Origin: Scleroderma bovista
Lineage: Eukaryota; Basidiomycota; Agaricomycetes; Boletales; Sclerodermataceae
Direction of reading: 5' to 3'
Assembly: GCA_037178675.1 (NCBI GenBank)
Contig: JAYMGJ010000055.1
Location: 1-64,000, forward strand
DNA: 64,000 nucleotides
Part shown: positions 1 to 11,714 of the stretch, one piece after another
How positions within the stretch are numbered: the first letter of the stretch is position 1
Layout of the letters: each line of letters begins with the position of its first letter
Program-made: the position numbers and the translations under genes
The notes under the pieces: generated by a model
Database searches by the model: none
The model's input: the letters and a program-made list of their open reading frames with translations, nothing else
What the model was told of the DNA's origin: nothing

Positions 1-21
1 TTAGCGCAAGAAATCGAAAAT

Positions 22-1587
22 GTGCGGAGAGCGCGAGCATTAACCAACAACCAGGAAGGAAACTTGGGTACACCACCCATTAGGAACCAGAATCGAGCCT
101 CCAACGAGCGGAGGCGACCCATGTACCTCTCCGGACGTGAAGAGGATATCATGAGGTACCTTTACGGTGACCAAGCGTCGGAGATGATGCGCAGGACCAG
201 GAACCAGCGCGCTCGACAGCTGGGAAATAAGGGGGGCAACCCTGACGGCGGTGATGATCCGCAAGGAGGTGATGGAGAAGATGACGGGGACGATGGAGCC
301 CCAAACAGGGACGATAACAATGAAAACCTAGGGAGGGATCCTCCCAATAGGAGAAATGCAACTAGAGGAGGAGGCGGACCGCCTCGTGGCCCACCAGGCC
401 CCCCTGGAGGTCCTCCCTCCGATTCGAGCTATCGTCCAAGTGAACATGAGTCAGCCATGGCAGAAACGAACCAAAACCGAATCCGTGACAGCCAAAGGGC
501 CGATGGTAATCGAGGGAGACAATCCCAATACCTCAGGGGTTACACCCCAGGCAACGACTGATACACTGGGTTCGCCATGCGGCGCTACAGCCAGCGTATT
601 AGGGAGCAAGTGGGCGACGAGCCCGACAGGCCACTAGGCCCTGAGGTGAAGGCAATGAACCCGCCAAAACCAGGGAAGTATGGGGGCCAGGACAACATGG
701 AGAAGTTTGACGATTGGCTAACCCAGCTCCTCAAATACTTCAGGACCTTCAAGATCACTGGGTACGGGTGCGACGGAGATCGTGTCCTGTATACGGGGCT
801 GTACCTCGAAGATATGGCCACCGAGTGGTATGACCAGGAGGTTGACGCGCCGGAAAGGCGCACTGGCTACTGGTCCTTCGAGGACCTGATCTGTGGACTG
901 TTCATGCGATTCATCCGAGGCTACTGCCCAACAGGCCGCCACCAATTACGACCGCACACGCTACTCCCCCAAGAAGGGAGCGCTCGCATTCTACAATGAT
1001 TTGAAAAGGCGGGCGCACCGCATGGTTGAACCCCCTGACGAGTATTCATTCAGGAGGAAGTTCATTGGGGGCCTGCCCCTGTCTATTGTTAAGACGGTAC
1101 TAGAAGTGCGAGGGATAACGGCGGAACATTCCTCCATGGACGAGATCCTTGACAAGGTGAAACAAATGGAAGGAGCGCAAAAGGCTCTGAGTCTGATGAC
1201 GAGGAATAATCCTCAAAGTGGAGGGTCGATCTCCAAAGGATCCTTGAGCAATAATCGCTCAGATGCAAGCAAGAGCGGCAGCACCAACAATAGCGGTCAC
1301 CAACAGTATAAATTTGTGAGAAAGGGGAATCTGTTGTACAGGAGGCCCCTTGACAGAGATAGGAGCACCAGCGCTCAGGGGGTAAGGATCAGGGGACCCG
1401 CTCTCAGAGGCAGGGTTCCCAGAATAGCGGAGCAAATGCAGGGGCAAACAACCCCAATACAGCGCAGAAGTCAGGCAACGCTGCATTCCGCAAGGGAATT
1501 ACTTGCTACAACTGCGGGAATGAGGGACATCTCGCATCCGAGTGCTGGCACCCAAGGAAAGATAAGGGGAAGGCCCCCCAGGCATGA
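22..1587 (+). pseudogene. Gypsy gag (capsid and CCHC nucleocapsid), broken
   Basis: The first part (22-561) is Gly/Pro/Asp/Arg-rich and disordered. A capsid-like region follows at about 640-1190 (…NMEKFDDWLTQLLKYF… and …RRKFIGGLP…). A CCHC zinc knuckle, C-x2-C-x4-H-x4-C, lies at 1504-1545. The pieces lie in two frames: frame 1 to about 930, frame 2 from about 930 to about 1400-1490, then frame 1 again for the zinc knuckle. At least two indels are therefore needed, plus in-frame TGA codons at 559 and 1585. Gag would form the virus-like particle and bind RNA. The true start may lie before the window. Confidence 0.85.
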
Positions 1588-3138
1588 CTGTACGCAGTGG
1601 ACGTGCGTGAGGACGAGGTTGACACCTCAAAGGACGAAGGAATTGGGGAAGATCACCCTGCCATCGATCTCAACGAGGAGAAAGCGGGTGATGACATGCA
1701 GGAAGCGCAAGAACACAATGAGATAGAGGCGGAATACCTCGACACGTATTCTACTATTGATGAAGAAGAGGACGATGATGAACTCGTCGGATTCCTTGGG
1801 GCGATGCACCCCATAGAGGAGTTCGATGAACCCGATGACGAACACGTCGTCCAGTGTTGTTCCATGCAAGTGGAATATAACTTAACCCCGGGCCCATTGG
1901 AGGTCGGGGAAAGCCCTCAGCGAAGGCCAGTAGAGGCCAACAGCGCTGTCGCGCAGGAAGTACATTCACGTTGGACCTGGAGGGCGCGTTATGGCGCGAT
2001 ACACTGGGGGGATTGTGCGGTATGCACAGCGTACATCCGCCACCTCGACGAGGCGGTGTGGAATGGCAACCCTTCAGTTGTAGTTGCGCTGAGGGAAATT
2101 GAGCAGCACGCTTGAGAAGAGTACGATAGGGGATGGAACGACTGTGACCAGGCACAGATGCAGTGCAACTGGGCACGAACGTGCAACGCACACGAGGGGT
2201 GCGCGACGTCCCCTCAACCATTGGCTGATGTCGGTGAAGCGGTACCTGAGCGAACTAGGCCCGTGAATGTAGAGGTACAGGCCCCCGAGCCTGTAGACGA
2301 CATTGCAAGGGCAGTTAGTCCCCCGGCGATGATCGCTGATGGTGAAGAGCGTGACGACCTGCTCGAGAGCGAACTGCATCGCATGGTGGCAGGCATGGGA
2401 ATTCGCGGCTTAGCAATGGAGTTCCCCGTGCCTGCTCCAGCGAGTTCTGTGGGGGACATGCGCCCCCAGGCATTGACAGAAACAAGCATATTACATTACA
2501 AGGACGACATGGTCATCATAGTATGCGGAAATGGTCGAGAGACCGTGATCTCTTCAGGAGCATGGAATGGGGACAGGGCCCCGGCAAGGATTGACTGGTG
2601 CATGGCTGCGATGACCACTGAGCCCGTGGCTCGAGCGTTCCGATATGCATTGAATGCAAATAATTTGCAAGGGACAATCTTGCGCCTGATGGTTCCCGCA
2701 GGCATCTGGGCCTGCGTTACTGTCGAGGCACTGATTCATGGGTGTCGTGCCCTCACTATGGTTGACACTGGGAGTACGGGGAATTTCCTGAGCCCTGCAT
2801 TCGCCACGGTCACCCGTGTGGCTACATTCCCCCTTGAGCAACAGCTCACTTTGCAGTTGGGATGCGTGGGTAGCCGCTCGAGGATTACCCATGGAGCGCG
2901 TGCTCAGCTATCGATCGGGGCATTTTCAGCCCAAATATACTTCGATATTGTGAATATCGATCGCTACAATTGCATCCTAGGCATACCATTCCTGCGGCAG
3001 AACACCGCTGTTGTCGACTTCGGTCAACAGAAACTGCGCATTGGGCGTGGAGAGATTCCCATGTTACAGGACTCCGAGGCCCCATCTGCGAGACCATCTT
3101 GCATGCGTGTATTGGGGAACCCTCCTCGACGCGATTGA
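1588..3138 (+). pseudogene. Gypsy acidic linker and aspartic protease, interrupted
   Basis: An acidic stretch (1597-2115) ends at a TGA (2113), after which the same frame continues. The retropepsin-like protease centres on the D-T-G-S active site at 2764-2775 (…MVDTGSTGNFLS…). Its second half holds …NCILGIPFLRQN…, the ILG-type motif typical of Gypsy proteases. It would mature Gag-Pol. The frame is stopped by TGA at 3136, and frame 1 then continues without further stops through a poly-G tract into the reverse transcriptase. The TGA is therefore a lesion and not a domain boundary. Confidence 0.85.
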
Positions 3139-4998
3139 CTGCCTACGCAGGCGGACCTGGCTGGTGCCCGGTCGCACGTACGCAGGGGAGGGGGGGGGAG
3201 TGTTGGAAGAATTGACCCGGTAAACGAAGCAGAACCTATGATTACAGCGAGGAGACTCGCAGGAATTAGGGCAGTTAAGCCCATGACTGAGGGGGATATA
3301 CCTCGATTATGGAACCAGTGGTTCCAAGAATATAGTGACATATTAAGTGGGATGATCCTGAAGTTACCACCCTTGCGGGAGGTGAACCACAGGATACCAC
3401 TTTTAGACGAGGGCAAACAGTACTCGTACCATCTGCCCAGGTGTCCAGACGCGCTGAAACAACGGTTGTCGGAAAAGATACGAACGTATACCGACGCTGG
3501 ATGGTGGGAAATGAAGAGCGTCCCGCAGGCCGCCCCAATGCTATGCATCCCGAAGAAAACTGGCAAGCTACGAACGGTCGTAGATTGCCGGAAGAGGAAT
3601 GACAATACTGTCAAGGACGTCACTCCCTTCCCTGATCAGGATCAGATCCGGATGGACGTAGTGCAAGCGAAATACTGCTCAAAGATAGACCTATCCAACA
3701 CGTATGAACAGGTGAGGATAGAGCCTCAGGATGTGTGGAAGACCACATTCTCCACAATTTACGGGACCTTCCTCAGTCAGGTCATGCAACAAGGGGACTG
3801 CAACGCCCCAGCGACGTTCCAACGTCTGATGACAGTTATATTCTGTGACCATCTGGGTCGTTTCGTCTACGCTTATCTCGACGATTTATTTGTCTATAGT
3901 GAGACAATCGAGGAGCATGAACAGCACCTCAGAAAGATATTTGAGATACTGAGGAAGAACAGATTCTACCTCGAGAAGGAGAAATGCGACTTATATGCAA
4001 TAAGGCTCGATTGCCTCGGACATGTCATCGATGAAAAGGGCGTTCACGCTGACAGGGACAAGATGTCCCGGATCAGAGGCTGGAGGACCCCAAGGAATCT
4101 GAATGAGGTACAGAGATTTGTGGGCCTCGTAGAATACCTGGCACAGTTCATGCCCGACGTGTCTACGTACGCCACGCCTCTCACAGGGATACAGAGGAAT
4201 GGTCATCCATTCCAGTGGAGGGAACTCCACGATAAGTGTTTCCAAACTATCAAGGCGCTGGCGTGCAAATACCCTATTCTGAGGCCCATCGACCCCTCAA
4301 AACCTGAGCCTATATGGCTCGTGTGCGATGCTTCACTTTATGGAGTAGGCGCTCTGTATGGGCAAGGGCCCGAATGGAAGACCTGTAGACCCGCGGGGTT
4401 CATGTCAAAGAAGTTGACGGATGCCCAGCAGAACTATTGGACTTTCGAGCGAGAGACACTCGCAATAATCGAAGCATTAATGAAGTGGGAGGACAAGCTC
4501 CTCAGATTCAAATTCATGATCGTCACCGACCACAAGGCATTGGGATACCTCAAGATGCAGCAAAAGCTGTCCAGCAGACAGGTACGATGGCTGGATTATA
4601 TGTCCAGATTTGACGCGACAATTGTCTACGTCAAGGGTATGGAGAACAAAGTAGCGGACTGTCTGTCCAGGTATTATGAGCACGGAGGTGGAGAATGCGC
4701 CTCCAATGAAGATATAGACTGGGCAAATGCTGACATTCGCCTGGACCCAGAAGGGGACGATCTTCCCCATGATCGGTGGCAGGAACTGCGCCTTAGCGCG
4801 ATAAGGGAAGTGGGGGGTGAACCCACGATGAAGAACAGGAGGATGACTGAGCAGAAGGAAGCTTGTAGGATGGAAGCAGAAGAGATGGTGACCAACGCCA
4901 AGATGAGTAAGGGAGATGATCTCTCTGAAAGTTCAGGAGACGATCCCAGCCTACTCGAATCTGCGGGTAGCTCACCTGACCTACCAAACCATATATGA
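3139..4998 (+). pseudogene. Gypsy reverse transcriptase and RNase H
   Basis: RT palm and fingers are recognisable: …PKKTGKLRTVVDCRKRN…, the K-I-D-L block, and the catalytic Y-L-D-D box at 3874-3885. A connection domain and a Ty3-type RNase H follow (…WLVCDASLYGVGA…, then …FERETLAIIEAL… and …VTDHKALGYL…). These domains copy the genomic RNA and degrade the hybrid strand. The stretch 3238-4998 is a long uninterrupted ORF, so this is the best preserved part of the element. It ends at an in-frame TGA (4996) in an acidic linker, after which the same frame runs on into the integrase. Confidence 0.93.
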
Positions 4999-6570
4999 GC
5001 GCAGCCGGGGCTTGAAGGCGCTATAAGCGCGGGATACAAGAACGACAGTGTGCTGTCCAAAGTGCTTGAAGAGCCCGAACATTTCGCAACGTTCAGGGTG
5101 AGGGACGACCTCATATATACAGATAACAGAGGAGGGGAAGAAGTCCTCTGTGTACCTCACGCTGAATATGAAGGCGACACTATAATCGCCATGATTATCG
5201 CGCAAGCGCATCGAATATTAGGGCATCTGGGGGCCCAGAGAACAGCGGACTATGTCCGCAGATGGTATTGGTGGCCGAAACTAGGCCGAGAGATTGACAA
5301 GTACTGTCGGTCATGCGCCATATGTCAGGCCACGAAGACTGACAACCAGAGGCCAAAAGGCCTCCTACACAGCATGCCCATACCAACTAGGCCCTGGGGG
5401 TCAATCGCAATGGACTTTGTAGGTCCGTTTCCCCCAAGCGAAGGGTTCAACTATATGTGGGTCGTGCTGTGTAGACTCACGTCAATGGTCCACCTGGTGC
5501 CGGTCAATACAACCGTTAGAGCTTCACAGCTCGCGTGTGTGTACGTGAAGGAAGTTGTGCAGTTGCACGGATTACCAGAGACAATTGTCTCAGATAGGGA
5601 CGCGAAGTTCACGTCGGCATTCTGGAGGGAGACCCACAGAATGCTGGGAGCGAAGCTCCTGATGTCCACGGCATTTCATCCGCAGACGGACGGAGCATCC
5701 GAGCGTGCGATATGCACAGTCACACAAATCCTACGTACGATGGTCCGACCAGACCAGAAGGACTGGGTAACAAAGATACCCATGACTGAATTTGCGATTA
5801 ACTTGAGCATAAGTAGCTCTACGGGTTTTGCACCCTTCGAGCTCAATTATGGGCACATGCCCAGGATGATGGAACACGTGGGTGAGGGGAGACCCTCAGA
5901 GGCACTGGGGGTGAAGGTGTTCGTGCATCAAGCATTAGAGAACCTAGCGATGGCCCATGATGCCATCATCGAGAGCAGAGTTGCTCAGACATATCACGCA
6001 AACAAGCGGAAGGGTGTGCCACCCAGGTTTGAGGTTGGGGACCTCGTATACTTATCGACTCAGAATCTGAACATGCCCAAGGGGCGTGCAAGGAAATTGA
6101 TCCCCAAATACATTGGACTGATTAAGGTCATGAGGTGGGACACCGCCAGCGATACCTACACTCTGGATTTACCTACTGAGCTTAAGGCTCGTAGAATACA
6201 CTCTACGTTCCACGTTGGGGTGCTGAAGCGGCACGAGCCCAACGACGACGCGCTGTTCCCAAAACGAGATGCACAAGCATTCTACGACATGGGGAATGAT
6301 GAGGAGATTGAATGGGTAGTTGACGAGGTATTAGCCCATAGGTGGGCCGACAACAAGGTAGAGTTCCTTGTTAAATGGAACTTGGGCGACACCACATGGG
6401 AGCCATACGCCCACTGTAGGGATCTTGAGGCCCTGGACAGATACCTCGAACTGCAAGGGGTGGCGTCAATACGATGGCTACCCCGTAAGGCTGATGAATT
6501 GCGCGTCAACGTGCAGAGTACGGATGCAATCAGGGGGAGTAATCCCCAGGGGACGAGACGGAACCGTTGA
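4999..6570 (+). pseudogene. Gypsy integrase with chromodomain
   Basis: The N-terminal HHCC zinc finger is visible (H-x3-H in …AHRILGHLG…, then C-x2-C in …YCRSCAICQ…). The DDE core follows: Asp in …AMDFVGPF…, Asp in …IVSDRDAKF…, and Glu in …PQTDGASERA…. The C-terminal part carries a chromodomain (…EEIEWVVDEVLAHRW…, …FLVKWNLGDTTWEP…), which in chromoviruses directs insertion to marked chromatin. The region is open from 4999 to 6570, so integrase itself is uninterrupted. It lacks its own start and is cut off from RT by the TGA at 4996. Confidence 0.92.
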
Positions 6571-6808
6571 GGAAGAAACATTGACGCTACTAACAACAAA
6601 AAATGAAAATAAACCAAAACAAGACCAAAGAGTGACAAATACCAAGTTAAAAGCTAATCGGAGTAAATAGTTCCTTTCCACGTGGTAGTCGATCATTTTC
6701 CTTTTTTATTCATTCATCTCGGACTTCGAATTTCGTAATTTACGTTCCACCTCGCATTTTACGCTCTTTCTCTCTTACTTTCATCTTCTCATTTCATCGC
6801 TGCTCATC

Positions 6809-9318
6809 ATGTCTTCACCATCCCGCCCCTCCTCTCCACCGTCGTCGCCTGAGCCTCGGCACAGGCACGATAAAAAGTGCTCTCACGCACACCATGAGCG
6901 TGGACGCTCGATGTCCCCTTTGGCTCGCGACCATCGTTGCAGGGAGAAGCGGCAGCGGTCGCCATCGCCTAGCCCTACTCCCTCGACTCACGAGAGTCAT
7001 AAATGTCGGCGGTCGTGCTCTCGCGAGCGTGGCCGCCCTTCTGACAGTCTCTGGGGTGCTCACCCTGATCTCCCCTTCGTATGCCACCACACGCGCACGT
7101 GTAATGTGTGCGACGCATACGGTGAGCATCTCGCGCTCGCGTCGTTTCATCACAGCGAGGACTTCCTCGACGCGCGATTGGACTTGGCGGACGGCCTGGC
7201 CCGTACACTGGGGCATCACCCTGTTAGCTCGCTGGAGCGTTGGCTCCGAGACGCGGACGAGCGAAACGAGCACCTTCGTGAGGAGAACGAGGTCTTGCAG
7301 GCACAGCTCGCATCCTTGGGGGCTTCCCAACAAGCCCCTCCTCAGCCTTTGGGCGTGGGGCCCTCCTCCACACGCGACGCATTCCCCGCTGAAACGTCAA
7401 GGGGGGGAGGACTCGGGGCACTGCGCCCCAAGATTCATCAACATCTCAACGGGGTGACAGGCCCCATTACCCAACTCCCGTCACTCCTGTCCTGAGGGAT
7501 CTCTCCCTCACCACGGTCGCTCCAGCTCCCCATGAGCCAACACATATCGAGGATGGCGCTCATATGGACGTCAATCCTCAACAATCTGCCCTCGCCGAGA
7601 GGATCACCACTGTTGAGAGAACTCTCGACAATGCTGAGGGACAGTTGTTCCAAAGCTTCACCGGGTCGGAGCGACCCAGTCAAACGCTTGTCCTCGGACG
7701 AGCGGACGACGACAACGGGCAAGTACAAGCCCTATTCATCCGTTATCAGTGTATGCTATACGCATTCATCGATGGAGCAGCCCAACATGTCCTCCGAAAC
7801 CTCGATGCTCGGGTTCCCATACCCCTACCGTCTTCGACGGGACAACAAGGGCCCGTAAAGCTCTCCAACAACATAATGGGGCCAGTCGCATTGTACAATT
7901 CAGCGCAAGAGCTTCGCGACCTGTTTGAGCGAGCTCAACAAGAGGAGCCGGGGAACTCCCCAAATGTGCAGCACGCACAGGACTTGATGTCCTACCTCCA
8001 CCTATGGAATCGGTGGAGGATGACTAAAAATGAGCTTATGTCGCTCGCCATCAAGGCCTGGCGGCCACCTGCTTGGGCGGTCGAGCGCAACAAGCAAAAG
8101 AAGGCTGCACTGAAGGAGAAGGGTAAGGCTCGGTTGACGAGCAACGCGGACGCGTCCGCAGCACCCGGGGGATCCAACCCCCATAACAATCAGAATTCAC
8201 CTGCTGCCCCTGCTGCTCTTGTGGCAGCTGACACTACGGTCCCCACCCCAATCTCTCGCGCTCCCCTCGAGGAGCATATCACATCCGTCCCAGCCGAAAA
8301 TGCACCAGCTCGGGAACAGAGACACGTCCCCATTCCACGAGAGACGCTCGCAAGGCGTCGCGAGCTATCACCTGAGGCAGGGTCCTCAAATATCAGATGG
8401 GCAGCGGGCCCATCACAAGAGTCAGTGGGTAAACCCACACCAACTGGCTCCGGTAAAGCAAAGGGGAAGGCCAAGCCCCGAGGGAAGGATGACTTCCCAG
8501 CGGATGTCCCATCCTTGGACGCCAGTGTCGAGGATTGGATAAAATATATCCACCATTGGCACCAACACAATGATGGCGTCTTACGGGCATTCCCTGGAGT
8601 CATCCGACACACTGGGCGCATCGATGACAGTGAGGACGAGGCGCCTGAGCCTCTAGCTCGCAACGTTCGAGGACTGCTCTTCGTAGAACGACTCATGCCT
8701 CGAACGGGATGGAATGTTGGGCGAGTCAGTTGGTGCCGATCAATGGCGCGTCTCCTGGGCGTTGCAGGGTGATACCGCTCTATCATCGAATGGGCTGGTC
8801 TGTCCCCAGCTGTGGGCCAGACAGCCGAATGGGTTGGGTCGCGCGAGTCGTCCGCATATACATTGACTCGTGTGGCAGCGTATCTCGCCGCCAATGGTGT
8901 CACCTATCATGACGCCGATGATGCGTGGGCGTGGGGTCAGACCCACTTGCAGGAGTTGCGGGGCCGGTATCTTGGGGATGATAACCCAGAACTGGACACT
9001 ATTCGTAACGAGGTTGAGGCTGATGCTCACCACACCTCGGGAGATGCTATCTCCCACTCCCATGAGCGGATCCTCAAACTCGCTGTATCTCAGGGCGTGG
9101 AGCCTCATCTCATTCCTCCTATGGCGTCCAGTGGCGAGTGTGAGACAAATAGCGACTGGCAGGACCAGATGGCGGATGCTCACGCGCTGTACATAATCCC
9201 TCTGGCATTGTCAACTGTGCAGCCACCATCGGCGATGGACGTCGACCAGCGTCCAGACTGTCTGTTTCTGGAGGACGGTGAAGTTGATGGACTGTTTGAG
9301 GGCCCTGCGCCAATGTGA
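6809..9318 (+). pseudogene. Accessory ORF of the Gypsy element, function unknown
   Basis: A sense-strand coding region of about 835 codons lies between integrase and the 3' LTR, opening with ATG at 6809. The N-terminal ~100 residues are Ser/Pro/Arg/His-rich. A Cys/His stretch (…CHHTRTCNVCDAYG…) follows, then a leucine-rich coiled coil (…RWLRDADERNEHLREENEV…). The middle part is weakly helical (…LMSYLHLWNRWRM…) and the end is acidic. It is broken by one frameshift near the G-run at about 7390-7405, which moves reading into the frame of 7564-8772, and by a TGA at 8770, after which the same frame continues to 9318. I see no membrane segment or signal peptide, so nothing supports an envelope role. 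Its position makes it part of the element. Confidence 0.65.
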
Positions 9319-9498
9319 TGACTGAGGTCGCCGCCTGCCTGTAGTGGGCATTGGGAGTCCAACCTCCCTAAAAATACATTTATCTCGTCGTACGATATCC
9401 GGGAGTTCAACCTCCCAATTTTGTTTGCACACACGGACTAATTTCATTTCATGTCTCAATTTCATTTGTGTATGATTAGAGCCCTACACTGGCTCTAC

Positions 9499-9508
9499 AG
9501 GGGGAGGG
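9499..9508 (+). other. Polypurine tract before the 3' LTR
   Basis: The purine-only run AGGGGGAGGG sits directly against the TG that opens the LTR. This is the expected primer site for plus-strand synthesis in LTR retroelements. Confidence 0.75.
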
Positions 9509-9778
9509 TGTAAGGGTGCCCTTAGGGGTCACCCATATTTGTTTACTTATGTAATACTTCCTTTCCTATTTAATTGCTTCTTGTTATGTAATATAAGACT
9601 TACTTCTTATTATCCTACATACTCAAAGAATACACATTGGTCGTGTTCTGTGTTGAGTGAGGATCAGAGAAGCTACCAACCACCTTAAAATGGGGCTTGG
9701 TTTTGTTATGCCGGTGGGACCATCTTGACGAAGAGCATCAGCGGCACTGACGGCACGGCAGCCGGCTGAACCTAAACA
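9509..9778 (+). repeat. Putative 3' LTR of the Gypsy element
   Basis: It begins TGTAAGGG directly after the purine tract. Inside are AT-rich, TATA-like stretches (around 9565-9610) and an adenine-rich stretch before a GC-rich end. The proposed end, CCTAAACA at 9771-9778, is an imperfect inverted match to the start. The 5' LTR is off-window, so the right boundary is a guess. The left boundary is firm. Confidence 0.6.
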
Positions 9779-9843
9779 GCAAGGTGGGTATTGGTCTCAA
9801 TTACTTGGAAATGGCACATATTCTCATATAAGAAAAGGCACAT

Positions 9844-10220
9844 ATGGATCCCGGCAACGTCAATGCTAATGGACCGATGAAGCCAAAGCCCCGGGTTAAA
9901 AAGAACACAGCCGATGCACCGGTGGAATGTAAGTTTGCCTATTTCAATATCCATTTGAGCAATTCCAACAAATGATAGTTGGTGAATTAACTATGGATTC
10001 CATTGGCAATACAAATGGGATGGAGGGTGGTCGATCAGGGGATGATGATGCCACACACTCTGGAGGCAAGGGGAAGCAGGCTGCCAGCACACGCTGGATT
10101 GCCAGGGCTCAACATGTCAATGCCGTTGCTGGGCCTAGTCAACCGGAACGGCAAAGAAGGCGGCCAAAGCGGCCCGATGCCGATGTCCCTACGCCCAGCC
10201 CAAAGAGACGCCGCAAATAA
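9844..10220 (+). CDS. Small basic, probably nuclear protein (108 aa, two exons)
   Basis: Exons 9844-9928 and 9979-10220 are joined across a 50-bp GTAAGT…ATAG intron; the sum is exactly 109 codons with stop. The product is Lys/Arg- and Gly-rich and ends in a nuclear-localisation-like tail (…PSPKRRRK). No domain is recognised. It starts about 65 bp after the putative LTR end and points towards the minus-strand locus at 10301-11473. It could be a host gene or part of another repeat family. Function is not assigned. Confidence 0.5.
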
Positions 10221-10300
10221 TATACTTGTAGAATAATTCTATTGTCAAATCTGCCATGTCTTGTGCCAAAAGATTTTATTGCCGCACTACTGTAACAAAA

Positions 10301-11473
10301 CTACAGCTTGGAGGGATCTAATACTACCACATCCTCAGGGTGATCGGACTCAATTATGTCACCATTCTCGCCAAGTCGGGCTGACCTAGCCAACATATCC
10401 CACACATTTGCCAACATCGCTCTCCGGCACATTTCCGATCTCCACAACCTGGTGGTGTCGAGCAATGTGTTTGCATAATGAATGTAGGCCGCGATCATAG
10501 GGTGATCAAGGCCAGCATTGAGTGGGAGTAGGTCGGGCAAGTTCCTAGGAGGGACGGATGTAGCAACTTGCCTTGCAGAGGCCACTAGATGACAACTGAT
10601 CAATTGATACTATGGATCAAGCCCAAGAGAGACTTACATGAAAGCGCATCACTCTGGAATGGATCCAAATGCTCATGCAATGCATTAATCCTGTCCACCA
10701 TCTCAAAATATTCCACTGGATGATTGTTAAATACACATAATTCCTGACTTACCATCCTCTGCATGCACATGTTCCCGGAATCGTGCATGCGATCCAGATA
10801 CAGCCTCAGGAGATGATTCTGCCTCCATTGGGGAGGTGGGAATCTGCTGGCTTGATGCCGGGCTCAATGGCGATGCCGGGCTGGATGGTGATGCCAGGCT
10901 GGACAGTGATGCTGGGACTGAGGATGCCGGCATTGATGGGGATGACGTCCCAATACGTGGCACGTGCACTGGAGAGGGCAGGATCCATGCGGCCATCGTG
11001 GGGGATGGCGACGGTGGCATCCATGCTTGCGGTTGGGTGCCTTGGGATGATGGCCGAACCGATGGGGTAGCTGGCATTGCTGCTGGGGGTGGCATTGATG
11101 CCTGCGACCGAATGGTGAGGGTAGACGGCACATTGGATGAACTGGCAGTGATTGGAGGCGATGGTGGCATCCAAGCCTAGGATCTAGTCGTGGGGGTTGC
11201 TGCACGCATCTCATGTGCTGAGGGGCCAGGGAGGTTGATCGGAGCTGATTGTGAGGGGGCCGGTAACTGATTGTTTGCTGCTGTTGCTTGTCTGTTGCTG
11301 TCCTCAGACATTGCATCGTTGTTCCTCACAGACACATTTGTTTCACCTGTGTGCATCCCGTGGCGTGGGGGAGAGGGTGGCATCCAGTCCATGCTTGATG
11401 GCAGGCGTTCATTGACAATGGATGGAGGCGGGTGCCACACTGGCAGTGCAGGAATGGCTGATAATGATGTCAC
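10301..11473 (-). CDS. Hypothetical Pro/Ser-rich protein locus, exon joins unresolved
   Basis: Minus-strand open segments at 11473-11177, 11170-about 10760, about 10735-10640 and 10603-10301 read as one composition. They start Pro/Ser/Met-rich, with a repeated Met-Pro-Pro-Ser-Pro theme, and end in an ordered helical C-terminus (…AMLANVWDMLARSARLG…, ending …VVLDPSKL). A GTAAGT donor near 10636 and an acceptor near 10600 support one intron. The other joins were not settled. No known domain is recognised. The gene faces the 108-aa gene and lies beside the TGCCGA-type minisatellites, which suggests a repeat-associated family. The whole locus may be degenerate. Confidence 0.35.
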
Positions 11474-11714
11474 GCAGATCAGCTCAGAGGAGAGAAATTA
11501 CTCACTCAATTTCCGCGGACTTGCGCTATCAAATCTGACAGACTTAGGTGGCATAGCGGTAGCAAAGATGCAAGTTGACAAGATGGAATTGACGTGGAAT
11601 GGAAATCACAATTGAAGGATTATATAATAATGGTTTCCATATATAGTTCATTTATCTCACCACTGGAAAGATTTGCTGATAGTGTGTTGTGCCAAAGGTA
11701 TCGGCAAGTGCCGA

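Larger units (their letters stand above)
1..9778 (+). mobile_element. Ty3/Gypsy chromovirus, 5'-truncated by window edge, decayed
   Basis: One element read left to right: gag with a CCHC zinc knuckle, retropepsin-like protease, reverse transcriptase, RNase H, HHCC/DDE integrase and a C-terminal chromodomain, then an accessory ORF, a purine tract and an LTR. The order RT-RNase H-integrase-chromodomain is that of Ty3/Gypsy chromoviruses. Most of the coding sequence lies in one frame (positions equal to 1 modulo 3) from 22 to 6570. It is interrupted by in-frame TGA codons at 559, 1585, 2113, 3136 and 4996 and by frameshifts in gag. The 5' LTR and primer-binding site lie outside the window, so LTR divergence (age) cannot be judged. 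The element is unlikely to be autonomous as it stands. Confidence 0.93.
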
